Counted from the first letter of the stretch, positions 16,661 through 25,453 are shown. The stretch: DNA of 64,000 nucleotides from Halotia branconii CENA392 (GCF_029953635.1 NZ_CP124543.1:4629455-4693454); one strand, 5' to 3'. The notes: generated by a model not told the origin, from the letters alone. Numbers and translations are program-made.

Positions 16661-18592
16661 GTGGAAAAAACCTCTGCTCAGAATTTTGGAAATACAAAAA
16701 GGCAAAAGGCAAGTTCCCATAGCCCTAAATTTAAGGGTTTCTCATTACCCAACTTTTGCGAACCAGTGCGGGTTCGCAAAAAGCGTCCTCCCCAATCCAA
16801 AATCCGCATTATTAAGGGTGTAGAGGCGCACTACAAAACTTATCCCAAAGTCAAAAACCAAAATTCTTGTAATTTGTGGCTTTTGGGGTATTTCAATGAC
16901 GATGAGGTTGGAGGGGAAGAGAGTATGAGGGATAATCTGTCGGCATCCTCTGGCGTTGATGCTGAGGAAAGGTCGGAATTAGAATGTTTGCCTTATAGTG
17001 TCCAGCATCACGATGAGGGCGTGTGTTTATTAGTAAAAATGGGGCCACATCGCATCCTATTAGACTGTGGCTTAAAAGATAGTTCTTTATTGTTAAGTAC
17101 GCTAACTAAATCAACACGCAAAGGCAGTTTACCCCAACCAGCAGATTTAGTTTTAATCAGTCACGCCCACCCAGATCATGCTAGAGGACTACTAGCACTG
17201 CATCAATCTTTTCCCCTTTTACCTGTTTATGCCAGTGAAGTCACTAGTAAGTTACTACCGCTAAATTGGCCAGATCAAGATCCTCAAGACATTCCCCAAT
17301 TTTGTCATGCATTACCGCTGCGATCGCCTGTAGAATTGCAAGATGGCTTAGTAGTAGAGTTATTTCCCGCCGGACACTTACCAGGGGCAGTAGCAATTTT
17401 GCTCACTTATACGACAGAGCAGCATTCTTACAAGCTACTGTATACAGGAGACTTTTTCTTATCAAACTCTAGGCTAGTAGAAGGTTTGCGGTTAGAAGAA
17501 TTGCGAGGACTAGATCTCAGTGTACTGATTATTGAAGGTACTTATGGCACATCTCGTCATCCTCATCGTCGTAATCAAGAAAATCAATTAGCAGAACGAA
17601 TTAATCGGGCGATCGCAGATAATTATTCTGTTTTACTACCCACACCTGCTTTAGGTTTGGGGCAAGAATTATTAATGCTGTTACGTTCTCATCACCATTT
17701 TACAGGACGTGATTTAGATATTTGGGTTGATGGTACTGTCGCCACTGGATGCGATGCTTACCTAGAACTACTACCTCATTTACCTGCATCAGTACAAAAC
17801 TTCGCCCGTCATCAACCCTTATTTTGGGATGAACGAGTACGTCCGCGAGTCCGTCGTTTGCCACCAGAACATCGTGCCACCATAGGCAAGTCTCCCTGTA
17901 TTGTTCTCACCGATTCTACAGCCGATTTGGGACAATATTGCCAACCTGACACTAGACCCTGGCTAATCTTGTTACCAGAAAAAATTGATATAAAAGTTCA
18001 CAAAAAATATTTAGCACCCACTACTATTGACGGCTATTTTTTAGCGCAGCATAGTGATGGCCCTGGTACTACCCAGCTAATTCATAACTTGCGTCCTCAG
18101 CACGTCGTTTTTGTTCATGGTTCCCCTACCTATTTAGCAGATCTAACTAGCTTAGAAGAGTTACAAAACCGTTACCATGTTCATTCCCCATCTGCTGGGA
18201 CATTAGTAGAACTGCCAATTGGAGACACATTTTTACAACCAGCAGCTCCAGAAACCAATTATGAAGGTGAACTGACAGAATTGGGAACGGTAATTACAAT
18301 TACACTTCCCGATGCGATTACTACCGATCCTCGTTGGCGGCAGTTTGCCGATACTGGTTTAATCGAGGGTCATTGGCAAGGAGAAGAACTAGTCTTGCGG
18401 GGATTGTCTCAGCGAGATTTGCTCAATCAAAATAGTAGCGATCGCTATACTTCATCTGATGTCGAGTGCTGCGGAAACTGCCGACACCAAAGGGGGCAGC
18501 GGTGTTGGAATCCTGCTTCCCCCTTGTATCACTTCAAGGTAACTCTTGAAGGCTACTGTCCTGCTTTTGAACGCTTAAATGATAATCAGTAG
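16661..18592 (+). CDS. MBL-fold hydrolase (beta-CASP-like)
   Basis: A 643-residue metallo-beta-lactamase-fold protein. The metal site is SHAHPDH (His168, His170, Asp172, His173), with further motifs FPAGHLPGAVAILL, LLYTGDFF and VVFVHGSP, arranged as in RNA-processing beta-CASP nucleases (RNase J/CPSF73-like). The C-terminus has a four-cysteine cluster, CCGNCRHQRGQRCW...GYC, that may bind zinc. The start is a GTG at 16661. The first 88 residues are basic and unlike the family, so Met89 at 16925 may be the real start. Activity on RNA is inferred from the fold only. Confidence 0.85.
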   Translation: MEKTSAQNFGNTKRQKASSHSPKFKGFSLPNFCEPVRVRKKRPPQSKIRIIKGVEAHYKTYPKVKNQNSCNLWLLGYFNDDEVGGEESMRDNLSASSGVDAEERSELECLPYSVQHHDEGVCLLVKMGPHRILLDCGLKDSSLLLSTLTKSTRKGSLPQPADLVLISHAHPDHARGLLALHQSFPLLPVYASEVTSKLLPLNWPDQDPQDIPQFCHALPLRSPVELQDGLVVELFPAGHLPGAVAILLTYTTEQHSYKLLYTGDFFLSNSRLVEGLRLEELRGLDLSVLIIEGTYGTSRHPHRRNQENQLAERINRAIADNYSVLLPTPALGLGQELLMLLRSHHHFTGRDLDIWVDGTVATGCDAYLELLPHLPASVQNFARHQPLFWDERVRPRVRRLPPEHRATIGKSPCIVLTDSTADLGQYCQPDTRPWLILLPEKIDIKVHKKYLAPTTIDGYFLAQHSDGPGTTQLIHNLRPQHVVFVHGSPTYLADLTSLEELQNRYHVHSPSAGTLVELPIGDTFLQPAAPETNYEGELTELGTVITITLPDAITTDPRWRQFADTGLIEGHWQGEELVLRGLSQRDLLNQNSSDRYTSSDVECCGNCRHQRGQRCWNPASPLYHFKVTLEGYCPAFERLNDNQ

Positions 18593-18596
18593 TTTC

Positions 18597-18651
18597 TAGT
18601 TAGTAGTCAGTTTTGTTAACAACTGACTACTGACCACTGACCACTGACTAG
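18597..18651. repeat. STRR-type tandem repeat
   Basis: Copies of GACTACTGACCACT and AGTAGTCAG separate the convergent ends of the MBL gene and the small minus-strand gene. The arrangement AGTTAGTAGTCAG, then CTGACTACTGACC, also allows a hairpin, which may act as a bidirectional terminator. Confidence 0.55.
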
Positions 18652-18963
18652 TTATTCAGGGTTGGATTCAGGGTAATGGTTGCGGATACGCTCAGCTTCT
18701 GGACAGTCTTCAGTCATCAGAGGTTCTACATTACCACGCGGCACTGAAGCTAATTTTTGGGTTACAGCGCCGATACTTTCAAGGCGAATCATCTCCTCCC
18801 AAGAACAAGTTTCATCTTCCTCTTCTGTCTCATAACGTAGGGTGACTAAATCTCCCTCTATGTCGAGAATGCGGGCGCGTTCGATCCAGCGTTGCTGGTC
18901 CCGCAAGAAAACACATACCTCGCGCCCATCGCAACACAGTTGATAAATCTTGCGGTGTAGCAT
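18652..18963 (-). CDS. Conserved cyanobacterial protein (DUF6679-like)
   Basis: A 103-residue soluble acidic protein beginning MLHRKIYQLCCDGREVCVFL. It has a beta-rich N-terminal half (QRWIERARILDIEGDLVTLRYETEEEDE) and a C-terminal tail rich in Glu and Pro. I recognise the sequence pattern from many cyanobacterial genomes and believe it is the DUF6679 type, but that label is from memory. It stands alone on the minus strand, convergent with the MBL gene. No function can be given. Confidence 0.72.
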   Translation of the reverse strand: MLHRKIYQLCCDGREVCVFLRDQQRWIERARILDIEGDLVTLRYETEEEDETCSWEEMIRLESIGAVTQKLASVPRGNVEPLMTEDCPEAERIRNHYPESNPE

Positions 18964-19511
18964 GTATTGCTTCTGCCTTTTTAAACAACGTAGTTAAACC
19001 TGTCAAAATCTGGGTTCTACCCCATTTTAGATTACACCTTAAGAGATAAGCTGCTTGGTTGAGAATTAGTACATCTGATAACTGCATCCAAAGACTTACT
19101 GATAGTGGCCAGAATCTAGGAAAATTTTGAGTCATCAGCTAGTAGTTACTGCCCCCAGTCAACTCAATCTATTTCAAGGTTCTTCAGCGAATGTCTACTT
19201 CATAGAAGTCACACAATTCGGGGATCTTACTCACCAGCCTAAAACTTACTGGTAAATCGCTTCTACCATTATGTAATAAAAAATACTCCAAAACAAGAGG
19301 TGATTGCGGTTGTTTAATTTGCCTACTTGTAATCATTGGCATTACTGGAAAGTCTGGGGACTCGGCTTTACTTTTCCCCCGTATATATTTGATCTTAACT
19401 CATTCTCTTGCCTACCTTGATGGTTTTCGGCAACAACACTGCAAGAGTTTTGAGTTGAAAGTTTTGGCTAACGCTACACAGCTTTGATTTGCACCCTACA
19501 AAGCAGTACTA
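18964..19511. other. Intergenic region with a possible small frame
   Basis: A 548-bp gap upstream of the 103-residue protein gene. Its promoter should lie here. A minus-strand frame at 18830-19135 overlaps that gene by 134 bp and looks spurious. A smaller frame at 19184-19342 reads more like protein and is listed separately. The remainder is AT-rich with no recognised signal. Confidence 0.4.
19184..19342 (-). CDS. Possible 52-residue protein or gene remnant
   Basis: From ATG 19342 the minus strand encodes 52 residues (MPMITSRQIKQPQSPLVLEY...LPELCDFYEVDIR-like ending, actually SKIPELCDFYEVDIR). The frame continues upstream without a start for a further 20 codons before a stop. Composition is protein-like, with no low complexity, but I do not recognise the family and no good ribosome site is visible. 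It may be the tail of a decayed gene. Confidence 0.3.
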   Translation of the reverse strand: MPMITSRQIKQPQSPLVLEYFLLHNGRSDLPVSFRLVSKIPELCDFYEVDIR

Positions 19512-19727
19512 TCAGCAAGATTTGTACTGTGTGAGAAATGCCATTGGCAGTTGCGAAGATGCTTCTCTTTTAATTTCACCTGTGCGTACTGCATCGTATA
19601 AGGTTTCAAGGTCTTCCAAATCTTCTGACTGATAGCACTTGGTCGCCAATACTTGATGAAGTAGACCCTCAGATTCAACACTAAGATACCCAGTTTGGAA
19701 AGCAGATTCAACGAGTGTGCGAATCAT
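19512..19727 (-). CDS. Small conserved cyanobacterial protein
   Basis: A 71-residue protein beginning MIRTLVESAFQTGYLSVESE, with helical, acidic content (QSEDLEDLETLYDAVRTGEIKRE). The sequence pattern is familiar from other filamentous cyanobacteria as a short hypothetical protein. A competing frame at 19496-19711 is less protein-like and is treated as a shadow. It stands alone on the minus strand. Function unknown. Confidence 0.6.
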   Translation of the reverse strand: MIRTLVESAFQTGYLSVESEGLLHQVLATKCYQSEDLEDLETLYDAVRTGEIKREASSQLPMAFLTQYKSC

Positions 19728-19999
19728 GTTGGTTAGGGTGTAGAGAGCAATTTATTATTTCTATTCTGAAACATTTTCCTCCTTAACTAGTTGATATGAA
19801 ACCGTAATGGCTAGTGATTATAATTACACATTTACGTGATTTAAATCACAGTATATAAACGCATTAATAAGACTTTAAGAGCTTATGCAATATATTACTT
19901 AGAGCAAATAGTACAAAAAATCTGGCTAAACACCTTAATTTAAGTATATAAATATACTAATTATTGATGTATATATGATAATAAAAAGAGGAAAACAAC

Positions 20000-20788
20000 T
20001 TAAACAAGAAATTGACGGAAATCCTCATCTTTGTGGCTCAATTGTACCCAGTCTAGATTTAAAGAATTAAATTTTTGTACTAAGCGATCGCAAGCAGGGC
20101 GTTCGGTTGCATAATGTCCGGCATCAATTAAAATTAGACCGCGATCGCGGCTTTCTTGAAATTGATGAAACTTACAATCAGAAGTCAGATAAGCTTGAGC
20201 ATTAGTTTTAACTACCGCCGAAATAAAACTAGCTCCTGAACCACCCAACACAGCCACTCGTGAAATTGTTTGCTGTAAATCGGCAACAGGAGAAAAAATT
20301 AAATTAGGGGGAGCAAGTTGATTTTGAATATTGGTGAGTAACTCTTGTAAAGACACAAATGGCTTGAGCATTCCTACACGTCCATATCCTAGTCCTGCCT
20401 GGGTGGGTACTATGGGAGTAACTTCTTGGAGTTCTAAAATCTGAGCCAAAACATCAGCAGTCCCATCTTGTACTTGATCAAAATTAGTATGAGCGCTGTA
20501 GACACCTATGTTGTGGGTAAAAGCTAACCGTGCCATTTCTGCGATCGCTTCACCACTGCACAACGACTTGGGAGGATTGAAAATTAAAGGATGATGGGCA
20601 AAAATTAAATTGGCTTTGAAAGCGATCGCTTCTTGCATTACTGCCAAAGTTGGTGTTAAACACACCAACACCCGTGCTGCATCCTGCAATACTCCCGGCT
20701 CAATTTGCCAACCACAATTATCCCAACTTTCACACCAAGCAGGATTTGCCCATTCTTCAAACCAAGTAATTAAATCAACAACTTTCAT
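20000..20788 (-). CDS. Nif3-like dinuclear metal centre protein
   Basis: A 262-residue member of the Nif3/YbgI/YqfO family (GTP cyclohydrolase I type 2-like), which forms toroidal hexamers with two metals per subunit. The metal ligands are visible in LIFAHHPLIF, NFDQVQDGTADVLA and the late GHYATERPA motif. Its precise role is unsettled; homologues interact with NIF3-type regulators or act on folate-related substrates. It is 7 bp downstream of the unknown gene at 20796, so the two are probably one transcript. Length is normal for the short, single-domain form. Confidence 0.9.
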   Translation of the reverse strand: MKVVDLITWFEEWANPAWCESWDNCGWQIEPGVLQDAARVLVCLTPTLAVMQEAIAFKANLIFAHHPLIFNPPKSLCSGEAIAEMARLAFTHNIGVYSAHTNFDQVQDGTADVLAQILELQEVTPIVPTQAGLGYGRVGMLKPFVSLQELLTNIQNQLAPPNLIFSPVADLQQTISRVAVLGGSGASFISAVVKTNAQAYLTSDCKFHQFQESRDRGLILIDAGHYATERPACDRLVQKFNSLNLDWVQLSHKDEDFRQFLV

Positions 20789-20795
20789 ATTTTTT

Positions 20796-21566
20796 TCAGT
20801 GTCTTTGTGGCTGAATATTCAATTTTACTGATAATTGCTGGCGCATTTCCTCAAAAGGTTTATTCCATACAGGTTGAGCATTCCAGTTCCATGCAGCCAC
20901 TGGGATGAGTTGTTTTTCTGCTAGGTAAATCAATAAACGGTATTCATCTTCTGGTTCGCGGGAAAAGGAAAAAGGATTACGAAAGCCTGTATCACACAGT
21001 TTATAAAATGAAACTTGATCAAGACTGATGCGATGCACAAGTTTTTGACCTTTAATGAGCAAATAGTCTAGAAAAAGTAAGCTAAAAGGCTCTATGTGGG
21101 CGCGATTTTGAGGCTCTTTCTGTACCCATCTTGCCCAGTCAAACCCGTACATAAAATCGTGAACGTAGCGAAAGCGCATTTCTTTTTTAATTCCGAATAA
21201 TTCGATTAAAGAAACCATTTTGTTAGCAAAAGATTCTAAAAAATCAGCACCATCAGTTGCCACTAAAGCTTGCCTAAGCAAACTGCTCACCATAAAATCA
21301 AAATCCCAGAAAATGTTTTCTGGAAAGTTTTGTAATTGGGCATCAAGTATGACTTTTAAAGTAGATTGCAAATGAGAAATTAATTGTTTATCGGTAGTTT
21401 GTGCAGCAATTAAATTTTCCAATTCGGCAAAGCTAGTAATTAAAGATTTTTTGGGATTAAGCGATAACAGGTTAATAGACTGCTGGGCAAGAATTTCATC
21501 AAGGTATGCGAAAGCCTGAGTTGGTGCTAGATTTTGCTTCATAATTAATTGCAATATTTCAAGCAA
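20796..21566 (-). CDS. Conserved protein of unknown function
   Basis: A 256-residue, largely helical protein with aromatic-rich blocks: NFPENIFWDFDFMVSSLLRQ, RFRYVHDFMYGFDWARWVQK and RNPFSFSREPEDEYRLLIYL. No signal peptide or membrane segment is evident. I do not recognise a family. The gene lies 7 bp upstream of the Nif3-like gene on the same strand, which suggests coexpression. The region before its start is filled by a MITE (21579-21699) that might supply or disturb its promoter. Confidence 0.7.
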   Translation of the reverse strand: MLEILQLIMKQNLAPTQAFAYLDEILAQQSINLLSLNPKKSLITSFAELENLIAAQTTDKQLISHLQSTLKVILDAQLQNFPENIFWDFDFMVSSLLRQALVATDGADFLESFANKMVSLIELFGIKKEMRFRYVHDFMYGFDWARWVQKEPQNRAHIEPFSLLFLDYLLIKGQKLVHRISLDQVSFYKLCDTGFRNPFSFSREPEDEYRLLIYLAEKQLIPVAAWNWNAQPVWNKPFEEMRQQLSVKLNIQPQRH

Positions 21567-21578
21567 CTCAAAATAAGT

Positions 21579-21699
21579 ATAGTAATCCGGTTTGATTCGG
21601 TGAATTTATTTGTGTAGGTAGGGAACAGGAAACAGGGAACAGTTAATAAGGGATAGATATGTACTGAATCGTGTTCAAAAATCAAATAGGAGTCCTATA
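21579..21699. repeat. MITE-like element, ATAGTAATCCGG type (copy 1)
   Basis: Ends ATAGTAATCCGGTTTGATT and the complement ATAGGACTCCTATTTGATT match at most positions, forming inverted termini next to TA dinucleotides, as expected for IS630/Tc1-derived MITEs. An almost identical copy lies in inverted orientation at 41617-41743. The interior holds GGGAACAGGAAACAGGGAACAG and a block reading GTACTGAATCGTGTTC. Confidence 0.7.
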
Positions 21700-21704
21700 T
21701 TATT

Positions 21705-22688
21705 TTATATTAAATTAGCAGTCTCTCTAGCAGCTTCTCGCAGCCGCTGCACATCGCGTATTGGTGGCGCACCAAACAGCCGCTTGTACTCCCGGTTAAA
21801 GTGAGAGGCATCATCATAACCCACATGGTAGGCAGCACTGCTAGCATCAAGGTTTTGCCCCAGCATCAGACGGCGAGCTTCCTGAAGCCGCAGTTGCTTC
21901 TGGAACTGCAAGGGACTCATTGCAGTGACAGACTTGAAGTGATGGTGAAAGCCCGATACACTCATTCCCAGATCTCGTGCGATGCTTTCAATCCGAAGCG
22001 GCTGGTTAAAGTCTTTACGAAGTCGCTCGACGGCTCTGGCGATGTAGTGAGTGTAGCCTCCTAGAACGGCAATATGACGAAGCCGGCTACCTTGCTCTCC
22101 CATCAGGAGTCGGTAAATAATTTCCCGCTTAATCAGTGGTACGAGAACATCAGCTTCAGCAGGGGAATCTAGAAGCCTAACGAGCCTCACCGCAGCGTCT
22201 AACAGATTTGCATCCAATGGACTGACGTTGATTGCTTTTACATTAGACCTCTTGTTTGCTGAGGGATAGCCTGCTTCAACCATGACTGAACCGACAAGGG
22301 TGGGGTCGAGATCGAGACGCAGACTCAGGTACGGCTTTTCTTTGGACGCTTCCAGAATTTGGCTAACAATCGGAAGTTCGGCTGTCGCTAGCAGATAATG
22401 CATCGGGTCGTACTGATAGCGATCGCTGCCCAGAAGAACTTCTTTGCTGCCCTGAGCGATCGCACAAAAGGCAGGAATAGAGACACTATGAAGGCATTCC
22501 GAAGGCGAAGAGGAACGGTTGAAGTGCAATCCTTTGAGTGGCTCAATCGTCCCATCATTACGGATAGCCTGTGAGATGCGCTCAGTCAGCTCGTCTCTGT
22601 TGGCTTGCGCTCTGTCTGCTTCACGCTTTGCCTGCTGGTCGTTCATTAAATCTATATCCGCTTTTTCACTCGTTTTGACGGCTTTCAT
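21705..22688 (-). CDS. AraC-family transcription regulator
   Basis: A 327-residue regulator with an N-terminal AraC_N-type domain (about 60-215, FCAIAQGSKEVLLGSDRYQYDPMHYLL-like) and a C-terminal double helix-turn-helix (about 230-325). DNA-binding motifs are ESIARDLGMSVSGFHHHFK and HVGYDDASHFNREYKRLFG. The family resembles YqhC, which controls aldehyde reductase genes. It is divergent from the first cupin gene across a 211-bp gap. Control of the cupin/oxidoreductase island is therefore likely, with an aldehyde or phenolic compound as possible signal; this is inference. GC content is higher than in core genes nearby. Confidence 0.9.
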   Translation of the reverse strand: MKAVKTSEKADIDLMNDQQAKREADRAQANRDELTERISQAIRNDGTIEPLKGLHFNRSSSPSECLHSVSIPAFCAIAQGSKEVLLGSDRYQYDPMHYLLATAELPIVSQILEASKEKPYLSLRLDLDPTLVGSVMVEAGYPSANKRSNVKAINVSPLDANLLDAAVRLVRLLDSPAEADVLVPLIKREIIYRLLMGEQGSRLRHIAVLGGYTHYIARAVERLRKDFNQPLRIESIARDLGMSVSGFHHHFKSVTAMSPLQFQKQLRLQEARRLMLGQNLDASSAAYHVGYDDASHFNREYKRLFGAPPIRDVQRLREAARETANLI

Positions 22689-22899
22689 CTTTAAGTTTTG
22701 CAGGATTGTACAACAATCTTAGATGATTATTCTATTGTTCGCCTTTAATAATTCATAGAATAAAGCTAAAGCAATGAAAAATGATTTTAGCTAATTGCAG
22801 ACATTTTGGATTTTTATTCAAGAAAAAACTCTGTGTTGATTGGGCAAGAGACTTGCCTGCTAGCAACCATACAGGGCATCAAGTAAAGGAATTAAGAAA
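22689..22899. promoter_or_regulatory. Divergent promoter region of AraC and cupin genes
   Basis: A 211-bp AT-rich gap between divergent start codons. It must carry promoters for both directions and probably the AraC-type operator. I see no clear repeated half-sites by eye, so no operator is marked. A plus-strand frame across it (22781-23083) is a shadow of the cupin gene. Confidence 0.45.
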
Positions 22900-23310
22900 A
22901 TGGATATTAAAAGAAGTGGCTCACAGCCTTCTGCTAAAGGGCCAGCCGAGTATTTTACAGGCACTGTCCGCATTGACCCTCTGTTTGAGGCACACGATCC
23001 AGCACGCACTGTCGGCGCTAGTGTCACGTTCGAGCCTAGCGCTCGGACAGCATGGCATACTCATCCGTTGGGTCAGACTTTGATTGTGACGGCTGGCTGT
23101 GGCCTTGCACAACGCTGGGGTGGCGCGATCGAGCAAATTCGACCGGGAGACGTAATCTGGTTTGCACCAGGTGAGAAGCATTGGCATGGGGCTACGGCAA
23201 CTACGGCGATGACGCACATCGCCATTCAGGAACAGCTTGACGGCAAGACTGTGGACTGGATGGAACAGGTCAGCGATGAACAATACCAGACACCAAACGT
23301 AAACAACTAG
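22900..23310 (+). CDS. Cupin-domain protein (copy 1, cytosolic)
   Basis: A 136-residue single-cupin protein. The metal-binding motif is TAWHTHPLGQTLIVTAG, with a second histidine motif in GEKHWHGATATTAMTHIAI. It ends with the family signature QEQLDGKTVDWMEQVSDEQY. It is clearly a paralogue of the exported cupin at 25995, but lacks the signal peptide and starts directly at the shared region (RSGSQPSAKGPAEYFTG). Such cupins usually accompany oxidoreductases and carboxymuconolactone-decarboxylase-like genes. It is divergent from the AraC regulator. Possible role: metal-dependent isomerase or detoxifying enzyme, not established. Confidence 0.85.
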   Translation: MDIKRSGSQPSAKGPAEYFTGTVRIDPLFEAHDPARTVGASVTFEPSARTAWHTHPLGQTLIVTAGCGLAQRWGGAIEQIRPGDVIWFAPGEKHWHGATATTAMTHIAIQEQLDGKTVDWMEQVSDEQYQTPNVNN

Positions 23311-23677
23311 TAGCATTTATTCATGTTCAACGCGAAAGCCTATTCCGCAGTCAGTGAAACATCACAATATGGCACGCTCAAATCTGAATAACACAAGGTA
23401 GAATTTCACAGACCCATTGCCAACGTGCAAACTAAGAAACAGCAACTTGGAAGTCTCAGCGATCGGGTTTTACATAGTCAAAGAATAAGTACTCATGCAT
23501 AATTAATTGTATATTGTCATTACAAGTGCAGCGAAGCGAAACGAAGTAATCGCAAGCGTTTAGGATTGCTTCACTTCGTTCGCAATGACCCAAATAATTT
23601 TGCATACCCACTTAATCGCAAATTACGTTCATAAATACTCATGCAGCAAAACTGCACTTTAATACTGGAGGAAACTT
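23311..23677. other. Intergenic region with gene remnant and dispersed repeat
   Basis: No intact gene. At 23425-23470 lies a fragment resembling the 5' end of the aldo/keto reductase pseudogene (see 25506-25790). At about 23515-23590 is a dispersed unit with ACGAAGTAATCGC and GATTGCTTC...CGCAATGAC, the same core as in the MITEs at 25790 and 43665. The stretch before 23678 contains a good GGAGGAAAC ribosome site for the hydrolase. Confidence 0.5.
23425..23470 (+). pseudogene. Aldo/keto reductase 5' remnant
   Basis: GTGCAAACTAAGAAACAGCA followed by a stretch encoding LGSLSDRV aligns with the start of the reductase pseudogene (MQKRKLGNSNLEVSAFGL) if about 15 bases are missing. The block AGAAGTCTCAGCG/GGAAGTCTCAGCG is shared. 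It directly follows the cupin, just as the second cupin region is next to a reductase remnant, so it fits a duplicated cassette. Confidence 0.35.
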
Positions 23678-24700
23678 ATGACTGACAAGCGGAAAGATTT
23701 GGGTGAACAGGATGTGCAGCTCACCGATGTCGCAGGTGACTTGGTAGAGAATGTGTCCGACTCCATCTCGCACAAGCTTCATCCTATGATCGAGCAGTAT
23801 GCTCAACTGTTTAAGACGGGTGCCCGTACGCCAGTCTTGAAGCGTCCTAGCGACATTGGACTCGATTATGAAGATGTCTTTTTCCCGTCACTTGACGGCA
23901 TTCCCCTAGAGGCTTGGTTCATTCCCGCTAATTCCGACAAGCTGCTGATCGTGAACCACCCGATGACCTGCAATCGCTACGGTTTTCCAGGGCATTTGCC
24001 GCCTTGGAACACGATGTTCGGCGGCTTTGAGGTGAATTTCCTACCAGAGTTGAAGCACCTGCACGACGCTGGCTACAACATCCTAACCTACGACCTTCGT
24101 AACTGCGGTCTGAGTGGCGAAGCAAACGGCGGAATTAGCGGTCTGGGGCTGCTGGAGTGCCGCGATGTCGTCGGCTCTATCCGTTACGCGAAGCAGCGAA
24201 AGGACTTAGCGGCGATGACGACTGGACTCTATAGCCGATGTATGGGAGGAAACTCAACCATTATCGCGATGGCGAAATGGCAAGAAGAGTTCACGCACAT
24301 CCAGGCTTTGGTCTTGCTCAACGTCGTGTCCGGCAAAACCTTTATCGAGCGTGGTGCCGAGAATTTGCATCTCGATCCACAGAAGGAAGCCGCCAAACTG
24401 GACGAACGCCTCCGCGAACTAACGGGCTTTCGCCTCAATGAAGAAACCCCGTTGCCCTACGCGAAGTATGTCAAAGTACCCACGCTGATGGCACAACTTC
24501 GCCGAGATTTCCTTGTCCATGCGGAAAGCGATGGGCAAGCCATCTTTGATGCCTTGGGAGCGCAGGATAAGGAACTGCTTTGGATCGAGGAATCGAACCA
24601 GCGTTTTTACGCTTACAACCACTTCGGTCAGCATCCTGAGCGCTTGATTGGCTGGTTCGACCAGCACATGGGCAAAGCAACGAAAACGCATCCAGGGTAA
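23678..24700 (+). CDS. Alpha/beta hydrolase with probable Cys nucleophile
   Basis: A 340-residue cytosolic alpha/beta hydrolase. The N-terminal 60 residues (MTDKRKDLGEQDVQLTDVAG) are a lid or linker; the core begins DVFFPSLDGIPLEAWFIPAN. The nucleophile elbow reads LYSRCMGGNS, so the position normally occupied by Ser is Cys188 (S-R-C-M-G), as in dienelactone hydrolases. The acid and histidine would lie in the PTLMAQLRRDFLV and YNHFGQHPERLIGWF regions. A strong GGAGGAAAC ribosome site precedes the ATG. The gene is GC-rich relative to the window, suggesting acquisition by transfer. Substrate unknown. Confidence 0.85.
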   Translation: MTDKRKDLGEQDVQLTDVAGDLVENVSDSISHKLHPMIEQYAQLFKTGARTPVLKRPSDIGLDYEDVFFPSLDGIPLEAWFIPANSDKLLIVNHPMTCNRYGFPGHLPPWNTMFGGFEVNFLPELKHLHDAGYNILTYDLRNCGLSGEANGGISGLGLLECRDVVGSIRYAKQRKDLAAMTTGLYSRCMGGNSTIIAMAKWQEEFTHIQALVLLNVVSGKTFIERGAENLHLDPQKEAAKLDERLRELTGFRLNEETPLPYAKYVKVPTLMAQLRRDFLVHAESDGQAIFDALGAQDKELLWIEESNQRFYAYNHFGQHPERLIGWFDQHMGKATKTHPG

Positions 24701-24784
24701 GCGATGACAGCAATGGACTCTCCGACAAAGTCATAGTACGTCCTTAAAGAATCTGGCTCACCAATCCTGAAGAGAAGTATAGGC

Positions 24785-25453
24785 ATGAATACTAGTCGTT
24801 TGGAAGCATTTAGCGACGGTGTTTTTGCAATCGCCATCACCCTGCTGGTACTCGAAATCAAAGTGCCACCCCCCGATACAGTGCTTGGGGCAGAACTCCT
24901 CCAACTCTGGCCGTCCTACCTTGCCTACGTAGTAAGCTTTCTGGTAATCGGCGCTATCTGGATCAACCATCACGCCATGTTTCACCACATCGTCCGGGTG
25001 GATGGAACGCTGTTACTGCTGAATGTCCTCCACCTGATGCTGATCGCATTCCTGCCGTTCCCAACCGCCGTGCTGGCTGAAGCGTTTCACCGGGGAACGG
25101 ACGAACCGATTGCCGCTGCCTTCTACAGTAGCATCTTGACCGTGATTGGTATCTTCGTTAACGCCATGTGGCGGTACGCGGCTCACGAGTATCGGCTGAT
25201 CGATCCTCACCTCGCAGCAAAAAAAGTACGAAAGCTCAGACGGCAGTTTCTTTTCGGGCCAATCGCTTATGCGATCGCCACCGTAGTCGCGTTGGTTCTG
25301 CCCTGGCTGGCGGTGCTGCTGTTCATCCTCCTCAACCTTTTCTATCTCTGGCCTCGCTGGGGCTACAGGAGTACCCCGTCTCCTATCGACGATTCTACGA
25401 CGAGCAGCGATACTCCTGCGGAGTCGCTGCGCGATCGCAGTGAAGGCGACTGA
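24785..25453 (+). CDS. TMEM175-family membrane protein (DUF1211)
   Basis: A 222-residue integral membrane protein of the TMEM175/DUF1211 family; characterised bacterial homologues are potassium-selective channels. The signature RLEAFSDGVFAIAITLLVLEIKVP forms the first pore helix, with the FSDGVFAI motif intact. About six membrane helices follow (for example YVVSFLVIGAIWINHHAMFHH and ILTVIGIFVNAMWRY). The C-terminus is polar and Ser/Thr-rich. It follows the hydrolase gene by 84 bp with similar GC-rich codon use, so both may have arrived together. Confidence 0.9.
   Translation: MNTSRLEAFSDGVFAIAITLLVLEIKVPPPDTVLGAELLQLWPSYLAYVVSFLVIGAIWINHHAMFHHIVRVDGTLLLLNVLHLMLIAFLPFPTAVLAEAFHRGTDEPIAAAFYSSILTVIGIFVNAMWRYAAHEYRLIDPHLAAKKVRKLRRQFLFGPIAYAIATVVALVLPWLAVLLFILLNLFYLWPRWGYRSTPSPIDDSTTSSDTPAESLRDRSEGD

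Noticed and set aside
18830..19135. 101-residue frame on the minus strand
   Set aside because: It overlaps the better supported 103-residue gene in another phase and resembles nothing known.
19496..19711. Alternative 71-residue frame
   Set aside because: The frame at 19512-19727 has a more protein-like, familiar sequence; this one is its shadow.
24238..24734. Several overlapping frames on both strands within the hydrolase gene
   Set aside because: The high GC of this gene keeps alternative frames open; only the 23678-24700 frame has family motifs.
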